Source: JBHIYN01 sp041984235
GTDB taxonomy: Bacteria > Pseudomonadota > Gammaproteobacteria > Ga0077536
Reading direction: 5' to 3'
Assembly: GCA_041984235.1 (NCBI GenBank)
Contig: JBHIYN010000012.1
Span: 1 to 64,000 of the forward strand
DNA length: 64,000 nt
Part shown: positions 50,012 to 59,835 of the stretch, piece by piece
How the letters are laid out: every line of letters begins with the position of its first letter
Position numbering within the stretch: position 1 is the stretch's first letter
The notes under the pieces: model-generated
The model's database searches: none
The model's input: the letters and a program-made list of their open reading frames with translations, nothing else
Told to the model about the DNA's origin: nothing
Made by a program: the position numbers and the translations under genes

Positions 50012-50755
50012 ATGGACCGCATGATCTATCTCGCCATGTCCGCCGCCAAGCAGACCATGCAGGCGCAGGCCCTGGCCACGCACAACCTCGCCAACGTCGC
50101 TACCAACGGCTTCAAGGCCGACTTCGAAGCGGTGCGAGCGATGCCGGTCTACGGCGAGGGCCACCCGTCGCGCGCCTATGCCATGACCGAGCGTCCCGGC
50201 ACCAACTTCGCGCCGGGCACCTTCGAGACCACCGGCAACGACCTCGACATCGCGGTCAACGGCGAAGGCTTCATCGCGGTCATCGCGCCGGACGGCACCG
50301 AGGCCTATACCCGCGCCGGCGACCTGCAGCTGACCGTCAACGGCCAGCTGCAGACGGGCGCCGGCCACCCGGTGCTGGGCAACGGCGGTCCCATCGCACT
50401 GCCGCAGTCGCAGTCCATCCTGATCGGCGTGGACGGCACGATCTCGGTGCGCCCGCTGGGCCAGGAGGCCAACACCCTGGCCCAGATCGACCGCGTCAAG
50501 CTGGTCCGCCCGCAGCTCTCCGAGCTCGAGAAGGGGCCGGACGGCCTGTTCCGCCTCGCCGACGGCAGCAACGCGCCGGCCGATGCCAGCGTGCGCGTCG
50601 CGCGCGGCGTGCTCGAGCGCAGCAACGTCAACAGCGTCGGCGAGATGGTCAGCATCATCGAACACGCCCGCCGCTTCGAAATGGCGGTCAAGGCCATGAA
50701 CACCGCGCAGCGCATGGACGCTGCCGGCGGCCGCCTGCTCAACCTCAACGGCTGA
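50012..50755 (+). CDS. flgF: Flagellar basal-body rod protein FlgF
   Basis: FlgF has 247 residues and is a proximal rod subunit. The N-terminal MDRMIYLAMSAAKQTMQAQALATHNLANVATNGFKADFEA is typical of FlgF, as is the C-terminal NSVGEMVSIIEHARRFEMAVKAM. GGAG precedes the ATG. Confidence 0.96.
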   Translation: MDRMIYLAMSAAKQTMQAQALATHNLANVATNGFKADFEAVRAMPVYGEGHPSRAYAMTERPGTNFAPGTFETTGNDLDIAVNGEGFIAVIAPDGTEAYTRAGDLQLTVNGQLQTGAGHPVLGNGGPIALPQSQSILIGVDGTISVRPLGQEANTLAQIDRVKLVRPQLSELEKGPDGLFRLADGSNAPADASVRVARGVLERSNVNSVGEMVSIIEHARRFEMAVKAMNTAQRMDAAGGRLLNLNG

Positions 50756-50794
50756 CCTCGCTCGGCCGCAACGCCATAACCCGGAACCAAGACC

Positions 50795-51580
50795 ATGGCT
50801 TCAGCACTGAACATCGCCCAGACCGGACTCGACGCGCAGCAGACGCGCCTCTCGGTCATCTCCAACAACCTCGCCAACGTCTCGACCAACGGCTACAAGA
50901 AGAGTCGCGCCAACTTCGAGGACCTGCTCTACGAAGCGGTCGCGCAGCCCGGCGCGTCGTCCTCGCAGTCGACCGAGCTGCCTTCCGGTCTCATGCTCGG
51001 CACCGGCGTGCGCACCGTGGCGACGTCCAAGATCTTCACCCAGGGCAGCCTGACCCAGACCGACAACTCGCTCGACATCGCGATCCAGGGGCGCGGCTTC
51101 CTGCAGGTGCTGATGCCCGACGGCTCGACCTCCTACACCCGCGACGGCGGCCTGTCGATGAACTCGCAGGGCCAGCTCGTGACCTCCTCCGGCTACGAGA
51201 TCGATCCCGGCATCACCATCCCCAGCGAGACGCTCTCGGTCACCATCGGCAGCGACGGCACGGTGTCGGCACTGGTCGCAGGCCAGAACGCGCCGACCCA
51301 GATCGGCAACCTGCAGATGGCCGACTTCATCAACCCGCAGGGCCTGCAGCCAATCGGCGAGAACCTGTTCAAGGAGACCGTGGCCAGCGGCAATCCGCAG
51401 ACCGGCACCCCCGGCCTCAACGGCCTGGGCACCTTCATCCAGGGTGCGGTCGAGAGCTCCAACGTCAACGTGGTCGAGGAGCTCGTCGACATGATCGAGG
51501 CGCAGCGCTCCTACGAGATGAACTCGAAGGCGATCCAGACCGTCGACGAGATGCTGCAGTTCGTCACCCAGACCCTGTAA
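50795..51580 (+). CDS. flgG: Flagellar distal rod protein FlgG
   Basis: FlgG has 261 residues, almost exactly the usual 260. The N-terminal TGLDAQQTRLSVISNNLANVSTNGYKKSRANFEDLLYE and the C-terminal SSNVNVVEELVDMIEAQRSYEMNSKAIQT blocks are conserved. It forms the distal rod through the P and L rings. GGAA precedes the ATG. Confidence 0.97.
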   Translation: MASALNIAQTGLDAQQTRLSVISNNLANVSTNGYKKSRANFEDLLYEAVAQPGASSSQSTELPSGLMLGTGVRTVATSKIFTQGSLTQTDNSLDIAIQGRGFLQVLMPDGSTSYTRDGGLSMNSQGQLVTSSGYEIDPGITIPSETLSVTIGSDGTVSALVAGQNAPTQIGNLQMADFINPQGLQPIGENLFKETVASGNPQTGTPGLNGLGTFIQGAVESSNVNVVEELVDMIEAQRSYEMNSKAIQTVDEMLQFVTQTL

Positions 51581-51606
51581 GCGCAGCCGCCATGAGGAAC
51601 CGAACC

Positions 51607-52329
51607 ATGAATCCGAACCGAATCCTGCGCCGCGGCCTGGTCGTCATGCTGGCCGCCGTCGTGCTCGCCGGCTGCAACTCGACCCCGCGTCGCGACCCGG
51701 AGTTCGCGGTGTCCTACCCGGCCGCGCACGAAACCCCGGTGCCGCGCCAGGCCGCCAGCGGCGCGATCTACCAGACCGGCTACGACCTCGCCTTCTACGA
51801 GGACGTCAAGGCGCGCCGCATCGGCGACATCCTCACCATCCGCCTGACCGAGCAGAACCGCGCGGAGAAGTCGGCCGACGCCGACATCGGCCGCAGCCAG
51901 AGCTCGTCGATCACCAACCCGACGATCTTCGGTACCACGCCGCAGTTCAACCTGCCCGGCGTGCTGCCGCTGGCCAACACCATGAACAACACGCTCGAGG
52001 CCAGTCTCGCCTCCGAGCACGATTTCCAGGGCGAGTCGGATGCCTCGCTCAGCAACTCGCTGTCCGGCAGCGTTACCGTCACCGTCGCCGACGTGCTGCC
52101 GAACGGCAACCTGCTGGTGCGCGGCGAGAAGCGCCTGAACATCAACGACGGCAACGAGTACGTGAAGATCTCGGGCCTGGTGCGCCCGATCGACATCGCC
52201 AGCGACAACTCGGTCGCCTCGACCCAGGTTGCCGACGCCACCATCGTCTACGTCGGCGACGGCGCCGCCGCCGATGCCAACCGCACCGGCTGGCTGACCC
52301 GCTTCTTCCTCGCCGTGTCGCCGTTCTGA
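51607..52329 (+). CDS. flgH: Flagellar L-ring protein FlgH
   Basis: This outer-membrane lipoprotein has 240 residues. The signal peptide ends in the lipobox LAGC. The DVKARRIGDILTIRLTE block and DVLPNGNLLVRGEKRLNINDGNE are the family signature. The start ATG at 51607 has GAGGA 7 nt upstream; the ATG at 51592 lies before that SD. LspA in this window would process it. Confidence 0.95.
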   Translation: MNPNRILRRGLVVMLAAVVLAGCNSTPRRDPEFAVSYPAAHETPVPRQAASGAIYQTGYDLAFYEDVKARRIGDILTIRLTEQNRAEKSADADIGRSQSSSITNPTIFGTTPQFNLPGVLPLANTMNNTLEASLASEHDFQGESDASLSNSLSGSVTVTVADVLPNGNLLVRGEKRLNINDGNEYVKISGLVRPIDIASDNSVASTQVADATIVYVGDGAAADANRTGWLTRFFLAVSPF

Positions 52330-52361
52330 ACGCCCGCCACGCCCACTCCGGAATCGTGCCC

Positions 52362-53465
52362 ATGAACAGTATCCGCGTCCTCTGTCTCGTTCTGCTTGCC
52401 GCCCTGGCCATGCCGGCCGCGGCCGAACGCATCAAGGATCTCGCCCAGGTCGCCGGCGTACGCGAGAACCAGCTCGTCGGCTACGGCCTGGTGGTCGGTC
52501 TCGACGGCACCGGCGACCAGACCTCGCAGACCCAGTTCACGGTGCAGAGCATCCGCAACATGCTCGCCCAGCTCGGCGTGGTGCTGCCACCCACTGCCAA
52601 CCCGCAGCTCAAGAACGTCGCCGCGGTGCTGGTGCACGCCAACCTGCCGCCGTTCGCCAAGCCCGGCGCGACCATCGACGTCACCGTGTCCTCGATCGGC
52701 AACGCCAAGAGCCTGCGTGGCGGCAGCCTGGTGATGACCCCGCTGAAGGGTGCCGACGGCGGCGTCTACGCCATGGCCCAGGGTAACCTCGTCGTCGGCG
52801 GCTTCGGCGTGCAGAGTGGCGACGGCTCCTCGATCACCGTCAACGTGCCCAGCGTGGGGCGCATTCCCAACGGCGCCACCGTCGAGCGCGAGGTCGCCAA
52901 CCCGTTCATGAGCGGCGACTATCTCACGCTCAACCTGCACCGGCCCGACTTCACCACCGCCTCGCGCGTGGTCGAGGCCATCGACGCGCTGCTCGGCGAC
53001 CAGTCCGCGCTGGCGGTCGACGGTACCTCGGTGCGCGTGGTCGCACCGGTCGACCCGGCGCAGCGCGTCGCCTTCATGTCGCTGGTCGAGAATATCGAAG
53101 TGGCGCCGGGCGATGCCGCCGCGCGCGTGGTGGTCAACTCGCGCACCGGCACGGTCGTGATCGGCAACCGGGTCATGGTCAGCGCCGCGGCCGTGACCCA
53201 CGGCAGCCTTACCGTGACCATCTCCAACAACCCCATCGTCAGCCAGCCCGCGCCGCTCTCCGGCGGCCAGACCGCGGTGGTGCCGAACCAGGAGATCGAC
53301 GTCGAGCAGGAAGCCAACCGCATGTTCCTGTTCGACCCGGGCGTGTCGCTGGACGACATCGTGCAGGCGGTCAACAGTGTCGGCGCGGCGCCCGGCGACC
53401 TGGTCGCCATCCTCGAGGCGCTGAAGCAGGCCGGCGCCCTGCGCGCCGAGCTCATCGTCATCTGA
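52362..53465 (+). CDS. flgI: Flagellar P-ring protein FlgI
   Basis: FlgI has 367 residues with a cleavable signal peptide (about 1-23). The mature protein begins near ERIKDLAQVAGVRENQLVGYGLVVGL. It forms the P ring around the rod in the peptidoglycan layer. FlgA, encoded divergently upstream, assists it. The ATG at 52362 was preferred to a GTG 6 nt earlier because of the signal-peptide start. Confidence 0.96.
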   Translation: MNSIRVLCLVLLAALAMPAAAERIKDLAQVAGVRENQLVGYGLVVGLDGTGDQTSQTQFTVQSIRNMLAQLGVVLPPTANPQLKNVAAVLVHANLPPFAKPGATIDVTVSSIGNAKSLRGGSLVMTPLKGADGGVYAMAQGNLVVGGFGVQSGDGSSITVNVPSVGRIPNGATVEREVANPFMSGDYLTLNLHRPDFTTASRVVEAIDALLGDQSALAVDGTSVRVVAPVDPAQRVAFMSLVENIEVAPGDAAARVVVNSRTGTVVIGNRVMVSAAAVTHGSLTVTISNNPIVSQPAPLSGGQTAVVPNQEIDVEQEANRMFLFDPGVSLDDIVQAVNSVGAAPGDLVAILEALKQAGALRAELIVI

Positions 53466-53641
53466 TCGGCCGGCGGCGGCAAGCCCGGCCGCCGCCGCGG
53501 CAGGGCTTGCCGCCGCCCGCGGTGTGAACGGCGCCGGGCGGCGTCCCGCGCGCCGCCGCGGCCGTCCCGAAGTGGCGCGCAGGCGGGGTTTTTGCGACCC
53601 GGTCGGCAGTTCGACGCGCGCCGGGCTGCCCCCGACGGAGT

Positions 53642-53657
53642 TGGCATTGCTTGTGCA
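53642..53657 (+). promoter_or_regulatory. Possible sigma54 promoter of flgJ
   Basis: TGGCATTGCTTGTGCA keeps the -24 GG and -12 GC at correct spacing but has three mismatches elsewhere to TGGCACG-N4-TTGCA. It lies 34 nt before flgJ, in the 225-bp flgI-flgJ gap. Confidence 0.5.
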
Positions 53658-53690
53658 GTGTCATCTCCCAACGCATCACGGGACCGTCCC

Positions 53691-54596
53691 ATGCAATCAG
53701 TCAACGCCGGTGGATATGTCGATTTCGCGCGCTTCAGCGCGATGCGCGCCGATGCCGCGCGTGACGGCGGCCGCGACGCGCTGGGCGCGGTGGCCGACGA
53801 GTTCGAGGCCCTGTTCGTCGACATGATGCTGAAGGCGGCGCGCAGCGCGCAGATCGAAGGCGGGCTGTTCGACTCCAACGCGATGACGACCTACCGTGAA
53901 ATGCTCGACCACCAGCTCGCCGTGACCCTCGCGCGCAGCCACGATCTCGGCATCGGCCGCGCGCTGGAACGCGATTACGGCGCACTCGTCGGGGATGCCG
54001 CGGAGATGCCGCAGGAGCGGCCGCCGGCGCCGCCGGCGAGCGGTGCGCTGCGGCGCTGGCACGAGGCTGCGCAGGCCGTGCAGGGCGGCGACGAGGCGCC
54101 CCGCGAGACCTTCGTGGCGCGCCTTACGCCGCACGCCGAGGCGGTCGCCCGCGAGCTCGGGGTGACCCCGCGCGCGGTGCTCGCCCAGGCCGCGCTCGAA
54201 ACCGGCTGGGGTGAGCACGTCATCCGCCGCGCCGACGGCAGCAGCTCGCACAACTACTTCGGCATCAAGGCCGCGAACGGCTGGCGCGGCGAAGTCGTCA
54301 GCGTGCCGACCACGGAATACGTCGACGGCCGCGCGGTGACGGTCGAGGCGCGCTTCCGTGCCTACGATTCGGCGGCCGCGGCGTTTGCCGACTACGGCCG
54401 CTTCATCAGCGAGAACCCGCGCTACCGCGAGGCCCTGGCGAACGGCACGGACGAGGCGCGTTACGCGCACGGGCTGGCCGCCGCCGGCTATGCCACCGAC
54501 CCGCGCTACGCGGAAAAGATCATTGCCATCATCGAGACCGGCGAATGGCTGAGCAGTGCCGCGCCGGCCGCGGGAGACGTCCGTCATGACCTCTAG
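53691..54596 (+). CDS. flgJ: Flagellar rod-capping protein and muramidase FlgJ
   Basis: This dual-domain FlgJ has 301 residues. The N-terminal rod-binding part (about 1-100) includes VADEFEALFVDMMLKAARSA. The C-terminal glucosaminidase domain (about 145-295) has the catalytic Glu170 in AQAALETGWG and the HNYFGIKA motif. It clears peptidoglycan for the growing rod. The start ATG at 53691 follows the promoter; a longer frame before it does not look like FlgJ. The 3' end overlaps flgK by 11 nt. Confidence 0.95.
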   Translation: MQSVNAGGYVDFARFSAMRADAARDGGRDALGAVADEFEALFVDMMLKAARSAQIEGGLFDSNAMTTYREMLDHQLAVTLARSHDLGIGRALERDYGALVGDAAEMPQERPPAPPASGALRRWHEAAQAVQGGDEAPRETFVARLTPHAEAVARELGVTPRAVLAQAALETGWGEHVIRRADGSSSHNYFGIKAANGWRGEVVSVPTTEYVDGRAVTVEARFRAYDSAAAAFADYGRFISENPRYREALANGTDEARYAHGLAAAGYATDPRYAEKIIAIIETGEWLSSAAPAAGDVRHDL

Positions 54597-56469
54597 TACT
54601 TTTGGCATCGGTTTATCCGGCCTGCTGGCCGCGCAGAACGGCCTGGCCACCACCGGCCACAACATCGCCAATGTCAACACCGCCGGTTACAGCCGGCAGC
54701 GGGTCACCTTCGAGACCCGTGAGCCGCAGTTTGTCGGCGTTGGATTCGTCGGCAAGGGGGTCGAGACCCAGGCCATCGTGCGCCTGGCCGACAGCTTCCT
54801 GGTCTCGCAGTTACGTGGCGCCACGGCCAACGAGGCGCATGCGACCAAGTTGGCCGAGCTCGTCGACCAGATCGATCGGCAGGTCGGCAGCGGTGCACTG
54901 ACCGACAGCCTCGACGAGTTCTTCGGCGCGCTGGGCGACGCCAACGACGATCCGCGCCTGATGGCCACGCGCCAGGTCATGATCGAGCGCGCCAAGTCGC
55001 TGGTCGCGCGCTTTGCCGACCAGGAGACGCAGTTCAATGCACTGGCGCGCACCGTCAACCGGGAGATTGCCGGCCAGGTCGAGGCCATCAACGCCATCAC
55101 GGAACAGATTGCGCGACTCAACATCGATATCTCGCGTGGCGCCGGCCTGGCCAGCGGGGAACCGCCCAACGACCTGCTGGACCGCCGTGACCAGTTGCTG
55201 GTCGAGCTCTCGGAGCACGTAGCCGTGCAGGTGCAGGAACGCGGCGACAACATGATCAACGTGCTTGCCGGCGACGGCGCGCTGATCGTGACCGGTGGCT
55301 CGGCGAATGTCCTCGGCAGCCAGCCCAGCACCCTCGATGTTTCCTACACCGAGGTCACGCTCAATGTCGGTGGCGCCTCGACCGTGATTACTCCAGCGAT
55401 TTCCGGCGGCGCCCTGGGCGCGCTGATCGACTTCCGCGACCAGACGCTGGAGCCGGCACGCAATGCGATCGGCCGGCTCGCGGTCAGCCTCGCCAAGACC
55501 TTCAACGCGCAGCATCGCGAGGGCATGGATCTCAACGGCACGCTGGGCACCGATCTGTTCAGCGTGCCCGATCCCAACGTCAACGCGCTGGCTGCCAACA
55601 GCGGCACCATCAGCGTTACCTTCGACGAGCCCAACCTCGACCAGCTCACGACCTCCGATTACCAGTTGCGTCACGACGGCACCAGTTTCCAGCTCACCCG
55701 TCTCAGCGACAACTCGGTACAAACCTTGTCCGGCGCCGGCCCGTTCAACGTCGACGGCATGACCATCACCATCGGTTCGGCACCGGCGGCCAACGATGCC
55801 TACCTGATCCAGCCGACCAAGCTCGCGCCGCGCGCGATGCAGCTCACCACGACCGACCCGGCGCGCCTCGCGCTCGCGGTGCCGGTGCGCAGCAGCGCGT
55901 CGCTGAACAACATCGGCAACGGTTCGATCAGCCGCACCGAGGTGCTGGACCCGGCCGACGCCGCGCTGCTGACCTCCACCCAGCTCGTGTTCAACGACCC
56001 GCCGACGACCTACCAGGTCAACGGCGCCGGCCCGCTGATCGCCTACACCAGCGGCGCCGATATCGATCTCAACGGCTGGCGGGTGCAGATCGAGGGCGTG
56101 CCGGAGGCCGGCGACACCTTTACCGTGGAGAGCAACTCCAGCGGCCAGGGCGACAACGGCAACGGCCTCGATTTAGGTCTGCTGCAGTTCGCGCCGCTAA
56201 TGCTGGGAGGCACCGCCAGCTACCAGGAAAGCTTCGGCGTGCTGGTCGGTGAGGTCGGCGCCGCGGCCAGCCAGGCACGCATCTCGCGCGATGCGCTGAG
56301 CCTGCTGACCGAGAACGCGCAGGCCTCGCGCGACGCCCTGTCCGGCGTCAATCTCGACGAAGAGGCTGCTTCGCTGCTGCGCTTCCAGCAAGCCTACCAG
56401 GCGGCCGCACAGGTCATTGCCGCTGCCGATGCCACTTTTCAGGCCCTGATCGAGGCCGCCAGGGGATAA
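54586..56469 (+). CDS. flgK: Flagellar hook-associated protein 1, FlgK
   Basis: FlgK has 627 residues and joins hook and filament. The N-terminal LSGLLAAQNGLATTGHNIANVNTAGYSRQRV and the C-terminal GVNLDEEAASLLRFQQAYQAAAQVI are diagnostic. The ATG at 54586 lies inside the flgJ end with GGGAGA upstream. FlgN would be its chaperone. Confidence 0.96.
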   Translation: MTSSTFGIGLSGLLAAQNGLATTGHNIANVNTAGYSRQRVTFETREPQFVGVGFVGKGVETQAIVRLADSFLVSQLRGATANEAHATKLAELVDQIDRQVGSGALTDSLDEFFGALGDANDDPRLMATRQVMIERAKSLVARFADQETQFNALARTVNREIAGQVEAINAITEQIARLNIDISRGAGLASGEPPNDLLDRRDQLLVELSEHVAVQVQERGDNMINVLAGDGALIVTGGSANVLGSQPSTLDVSYTEVTLNVGGASTVITPAISGGALGALIDFRDQTLEPARNAIGRLAVSLAKTFNAQHREGMDLNGTLGTDLFSVPDPNVNALAANSGTISVTFDEPNLDQLTTSDYQLRHDGTSFQLTRLSDNSVQTLSGAGPFNVDGMTITIGSAPAANDAYLIQPTKLAPRAMQLTTTDPARLALAVPVRSSASLNNIGNGSISRTEVLDPADAALLTSTQLVFNDPPTTYQVNGAGPLIAYTSGADIDLNGWRVQIEGVPEAGDTFTVESNSSGQGDNGNGLDLGLLQFAPLMLGGTASYQESFGVLVGEVGAAASQARISRDALSLLTENAQASRDALSGVNLDEEAASLLRFQQAYQAAAQVIAAADATFQALIEAARG

Positions 56470-56472
56470 TCG

Positions 56473-57675
56473 ATGAGAGTTTCCACCAACCAGGTCTACG
56501 CACAGGCGATCAACCGCATCCTCGAGTTGCAGCAGTCGACCGCCGACATCCAGAACACGCTGGCCACCCAGAAGCGCATCAACCAGCCGGGCGACGACCC
56601 GGTCGGCGCCGCCACCGTGCTCCAGATCAACGAGCGCATGGAGGCGATGGACCAGTTCGACCGCAACGGCGTGCAGGCGGAGCAGCGCCTGAACCAGATC
56701 GACGACGTGCTCACCGGTGTCGCCAATTCGCTGCAGCGCACCCGCGACCTGGTCATCCAGGGCCGCAGCGAGGCGCTGGGACCGACCGACCGGCGCGCCA
56801 TCGCGCTCGAGATCCGCGAGCAGCTCGACGTGCTCATCGATCTCGGCAACACGCGCAACGCGTCCGGCGAATACCTGTTCTCGGGCGCCGACGTCGGCAG
56901 CCGGCCATTCACCCGCGACAGCTCGGGAACGGTGTCCTACAACGGCGACCAGACCGTACGCCGCATCCAGATCTCCGAGTCGCGCATGGTCGAGGAGAGC
57001 TTCGCCGGCGACTACGCCTTCATGGCCGTGCGCGAGGGCAACGGCCGCTTCGTGACCGCCATGGCGGCCGGCAACACCGGCACCGCGCAGGTCAGCGACA
57101 ACGTGCTGGTCGACCCGGCGGCCTACCAGCCGCACGATTTCCGCATCAGCTTCACCTCGCCGACCACCTACGACGTGATCGACGACACCGCCGGCGCGAC
57201 GGTGCTGGCCGCGCAGACCTACACCGACGGCTCGGCGATTGCCTTCTCCGGCATGGAAATCACCGTTTTCGGCGCACCGGCGACCGGTGACGAGTTCACC
57301 GTGTCGCCGAGTCGCTACCACTCCGTGTTCGCAACCCTGCAGGACATCGCCGTCGCGCTGGAGACCGATTTCGACACTGACGCCGAAGCGGCGCGCTTCG
57401 GCTCCGACATCGACCGCTCGCTGGAAAACCTCGACCAGGCGCTGGAGAAGCTCGGCGAGCTGCGCGCCTCGACCGGCGCCCGGCTCAACACCATCGAGGC
57501 GCAGCGCAACCTGCACGAGGACTTCGGCCTCAACCTGCAGAACCTGCGCTCGGACATCGAGGACGTCGACCTCGCCGCCGCGATCAGCCTGCTGACGCAG
57601 CAGTCGACCGCGCTGGAAGCCGCGCAGGCCGCGTTCGTACGCATCCAGGGACTGAGCCTGTTCAACTTCCTGTGA
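56473..57675 (+). CDS. flgL: Flagellar hook-associated protein 3, FlgL
   Basis: FlgL has 400 residues and is a junction protein homologous to flagellin termini. The N-terminal VSTNQVYAQAINRILELQQ and the C-terminal DVDLAAAISLLTQQSTALEAAQAAFVRIQGLSLFNFL identify it. It starts 3 nt after the flgK stop, with GGGGA upstream. It is the last of the fourteen-kilobase flg group before the regulatory genes. Confidence 0.96.
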   Translation: MRVSTNQVYAQAINRILELQQSTADIQNTLATQKRINQPGDDPVGAATVLQINERMEAMDQFDRNGVQAEQRLNQIDDVLTGVANSLQRTRDLVIQGRSEALGPTDRRAIALEIREQLDVLIDLGNTRNASGEYLFSGADVGSRPFTRDSSGTVSYNGDQTVRRIQISESRMVEESFAGDYAFMAVREGNGRFVTAMAAGNTGTAQVSDNVLVDPAAYQPHDFRISFTSPTTYDVIDDTAGATVLAAQTYTDGSAIAFSGMEITVFGAPATGDEFTVSPSRYHSVFATLQDIAVALETDFDTDAEAARFGSDIDRSLENLDQALEKLGELRASTGARLNTIEAQRNLHEDFGLNLQNLRSDIEDVDLAAAISLLTQQSTALEAAQAAFVRIQGLSLFNFL

Positions 57676-57738
57676 GCGCGAGGCCACCGGCCCCGCGCCT
57701 GCGCACCGCCACGCTGACCCGGGGTGGACGCCCGGCAT

Positions 57739-57765
57739 TAAAGTTCCGTGGCCGCCGGCCGCTGA
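57739..57765 (+). promoter_or_regulatory. Sigma28 promoter upstream of the FliT-like gene
   Basis: TAAAGTTC (57739-57746), an 11-bp spacer and GCCGCTGA (57758-57765) fit TAAAGTTT-N11-GCCGATAA with 7/8 and 6/8 matches. It lies about 55 nt before the small gene at 57820. Confidence 0.6.
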
Positions 57766-57819
57766 CCTGTGCGTGGCGGGTCGTGGCGATCCGCCGGCGA
57801 GCCCCCACGGAGCGATTCG

Positions 57820-58005
57820 ATGCCGTTCTACGACCGCATTGCCGAGGACGACGCGCTGCTGCTCGAGCTGCGCAGCCTGACCGCGCTCGTGCTCGAGGCG
57901 GCTACCCGCGGAGATAGTGCCAGCGCCGCGACCCTGCGCCGCCGCCGTGCTGCCTGCCGGGAAGCGCTGTGCGCGGCCCACCAGCAGGTCACCCGGGCCG
58001 CCTGA
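57820..58005 (+). CDS. Small FliT-like flagellar protein
   Basis: This 61-residue helical protein starts at MPFYDRIAEDD with GGAG upstream. LRSLTALVLEAATRGDSASAATLRRRRAACREAL resembles the helical hairpin of FliT-type chaperones, though the protein is shorter than usual. It sits directly before fleQ, the position of fliT-like genes in Pseudomonas, and has a sigma28-type promoter. Function as a filament-cap or FlgK/FlgL chaperone is an inference. Flagellin, fliD and fliS are not beside it. Confidence 0.6.
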   Translation: MPFYDRIAEDDALLLELRSLTALVLEAATRGDSASAATLRRRRAACREALCAAHQQVTRAA

Positions 58006-58098
58006 GCCGCTGCACCGAAGCCTGTTCTGCTGAGACGGTTTTCCGTCGCACCTACCCGGCGCCGGCACGCCGCCCGCGGGCCGATCCCTGACGATTTC

Positions 58099-58127
58099 TT
58101 GACACCGCGCGTATCGGCCGTTTTAAT
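58099..58127 (+). promoter_or_regulatory. Sigma70 promoter of fleQ
   Basis: A perfect -35 TTGACA (58099-58104), 17-bp spacer and -10 TTTAAT (58122-58127; one mismatch). It lies about 120 nt upstream of fleQ. This suits a class I gene at the top of the flagellar cascade. Confidence 0.8.
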
Positions 58128-58246
58128 CGGTAAACGCGCACCCTGCCGGTGTCGAATTTCTGGCAGGTGCGCCGCATGGCCTGGCCGCAGCACCGGTACG
58201 CCGCCGCCGTCACGCCAACACACCATTCAAAACAGAGCCCGTTTCC

Positions 58247-59692
<1,446 letters not shown>

Positions 59693-59744
59693 CGGCGGGG
59701 CGCTGCCCGCGACGCCCTCGATTCTCCAAGCTCTTGATTAACTG

Positions 59745-59774
59745 AGGACCGTGCCGTGTGGCACGGTCCTTGCT
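59745..59774 (+). promoter_or_regulatory. Sigma54 promoter of fleSR inside a hairpin
   Basis: TGGCACGGTCCTTGCT (59759-59774) is a perfect TGGCACG-N4-TTGC(T) match. AGGACCGTGCC (59745-59755) and GGCACGGTCCT (59760-59770) form an 11-bp stem with a 4-nt loop, so most of the -24 element lies in one arm of a palindrome. The hairpin could terminate fleQ transcription (only a short T run follows) or affect activator access. fleS starts at 59836. Confidence 0.85.
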
Positions 59775-59835
59775 CGCTGTCTTTGCAGCCCACGACCCGT
59801 TGACGCGGCGTCGGACCAAGCTTCGCAAAGAGAGC

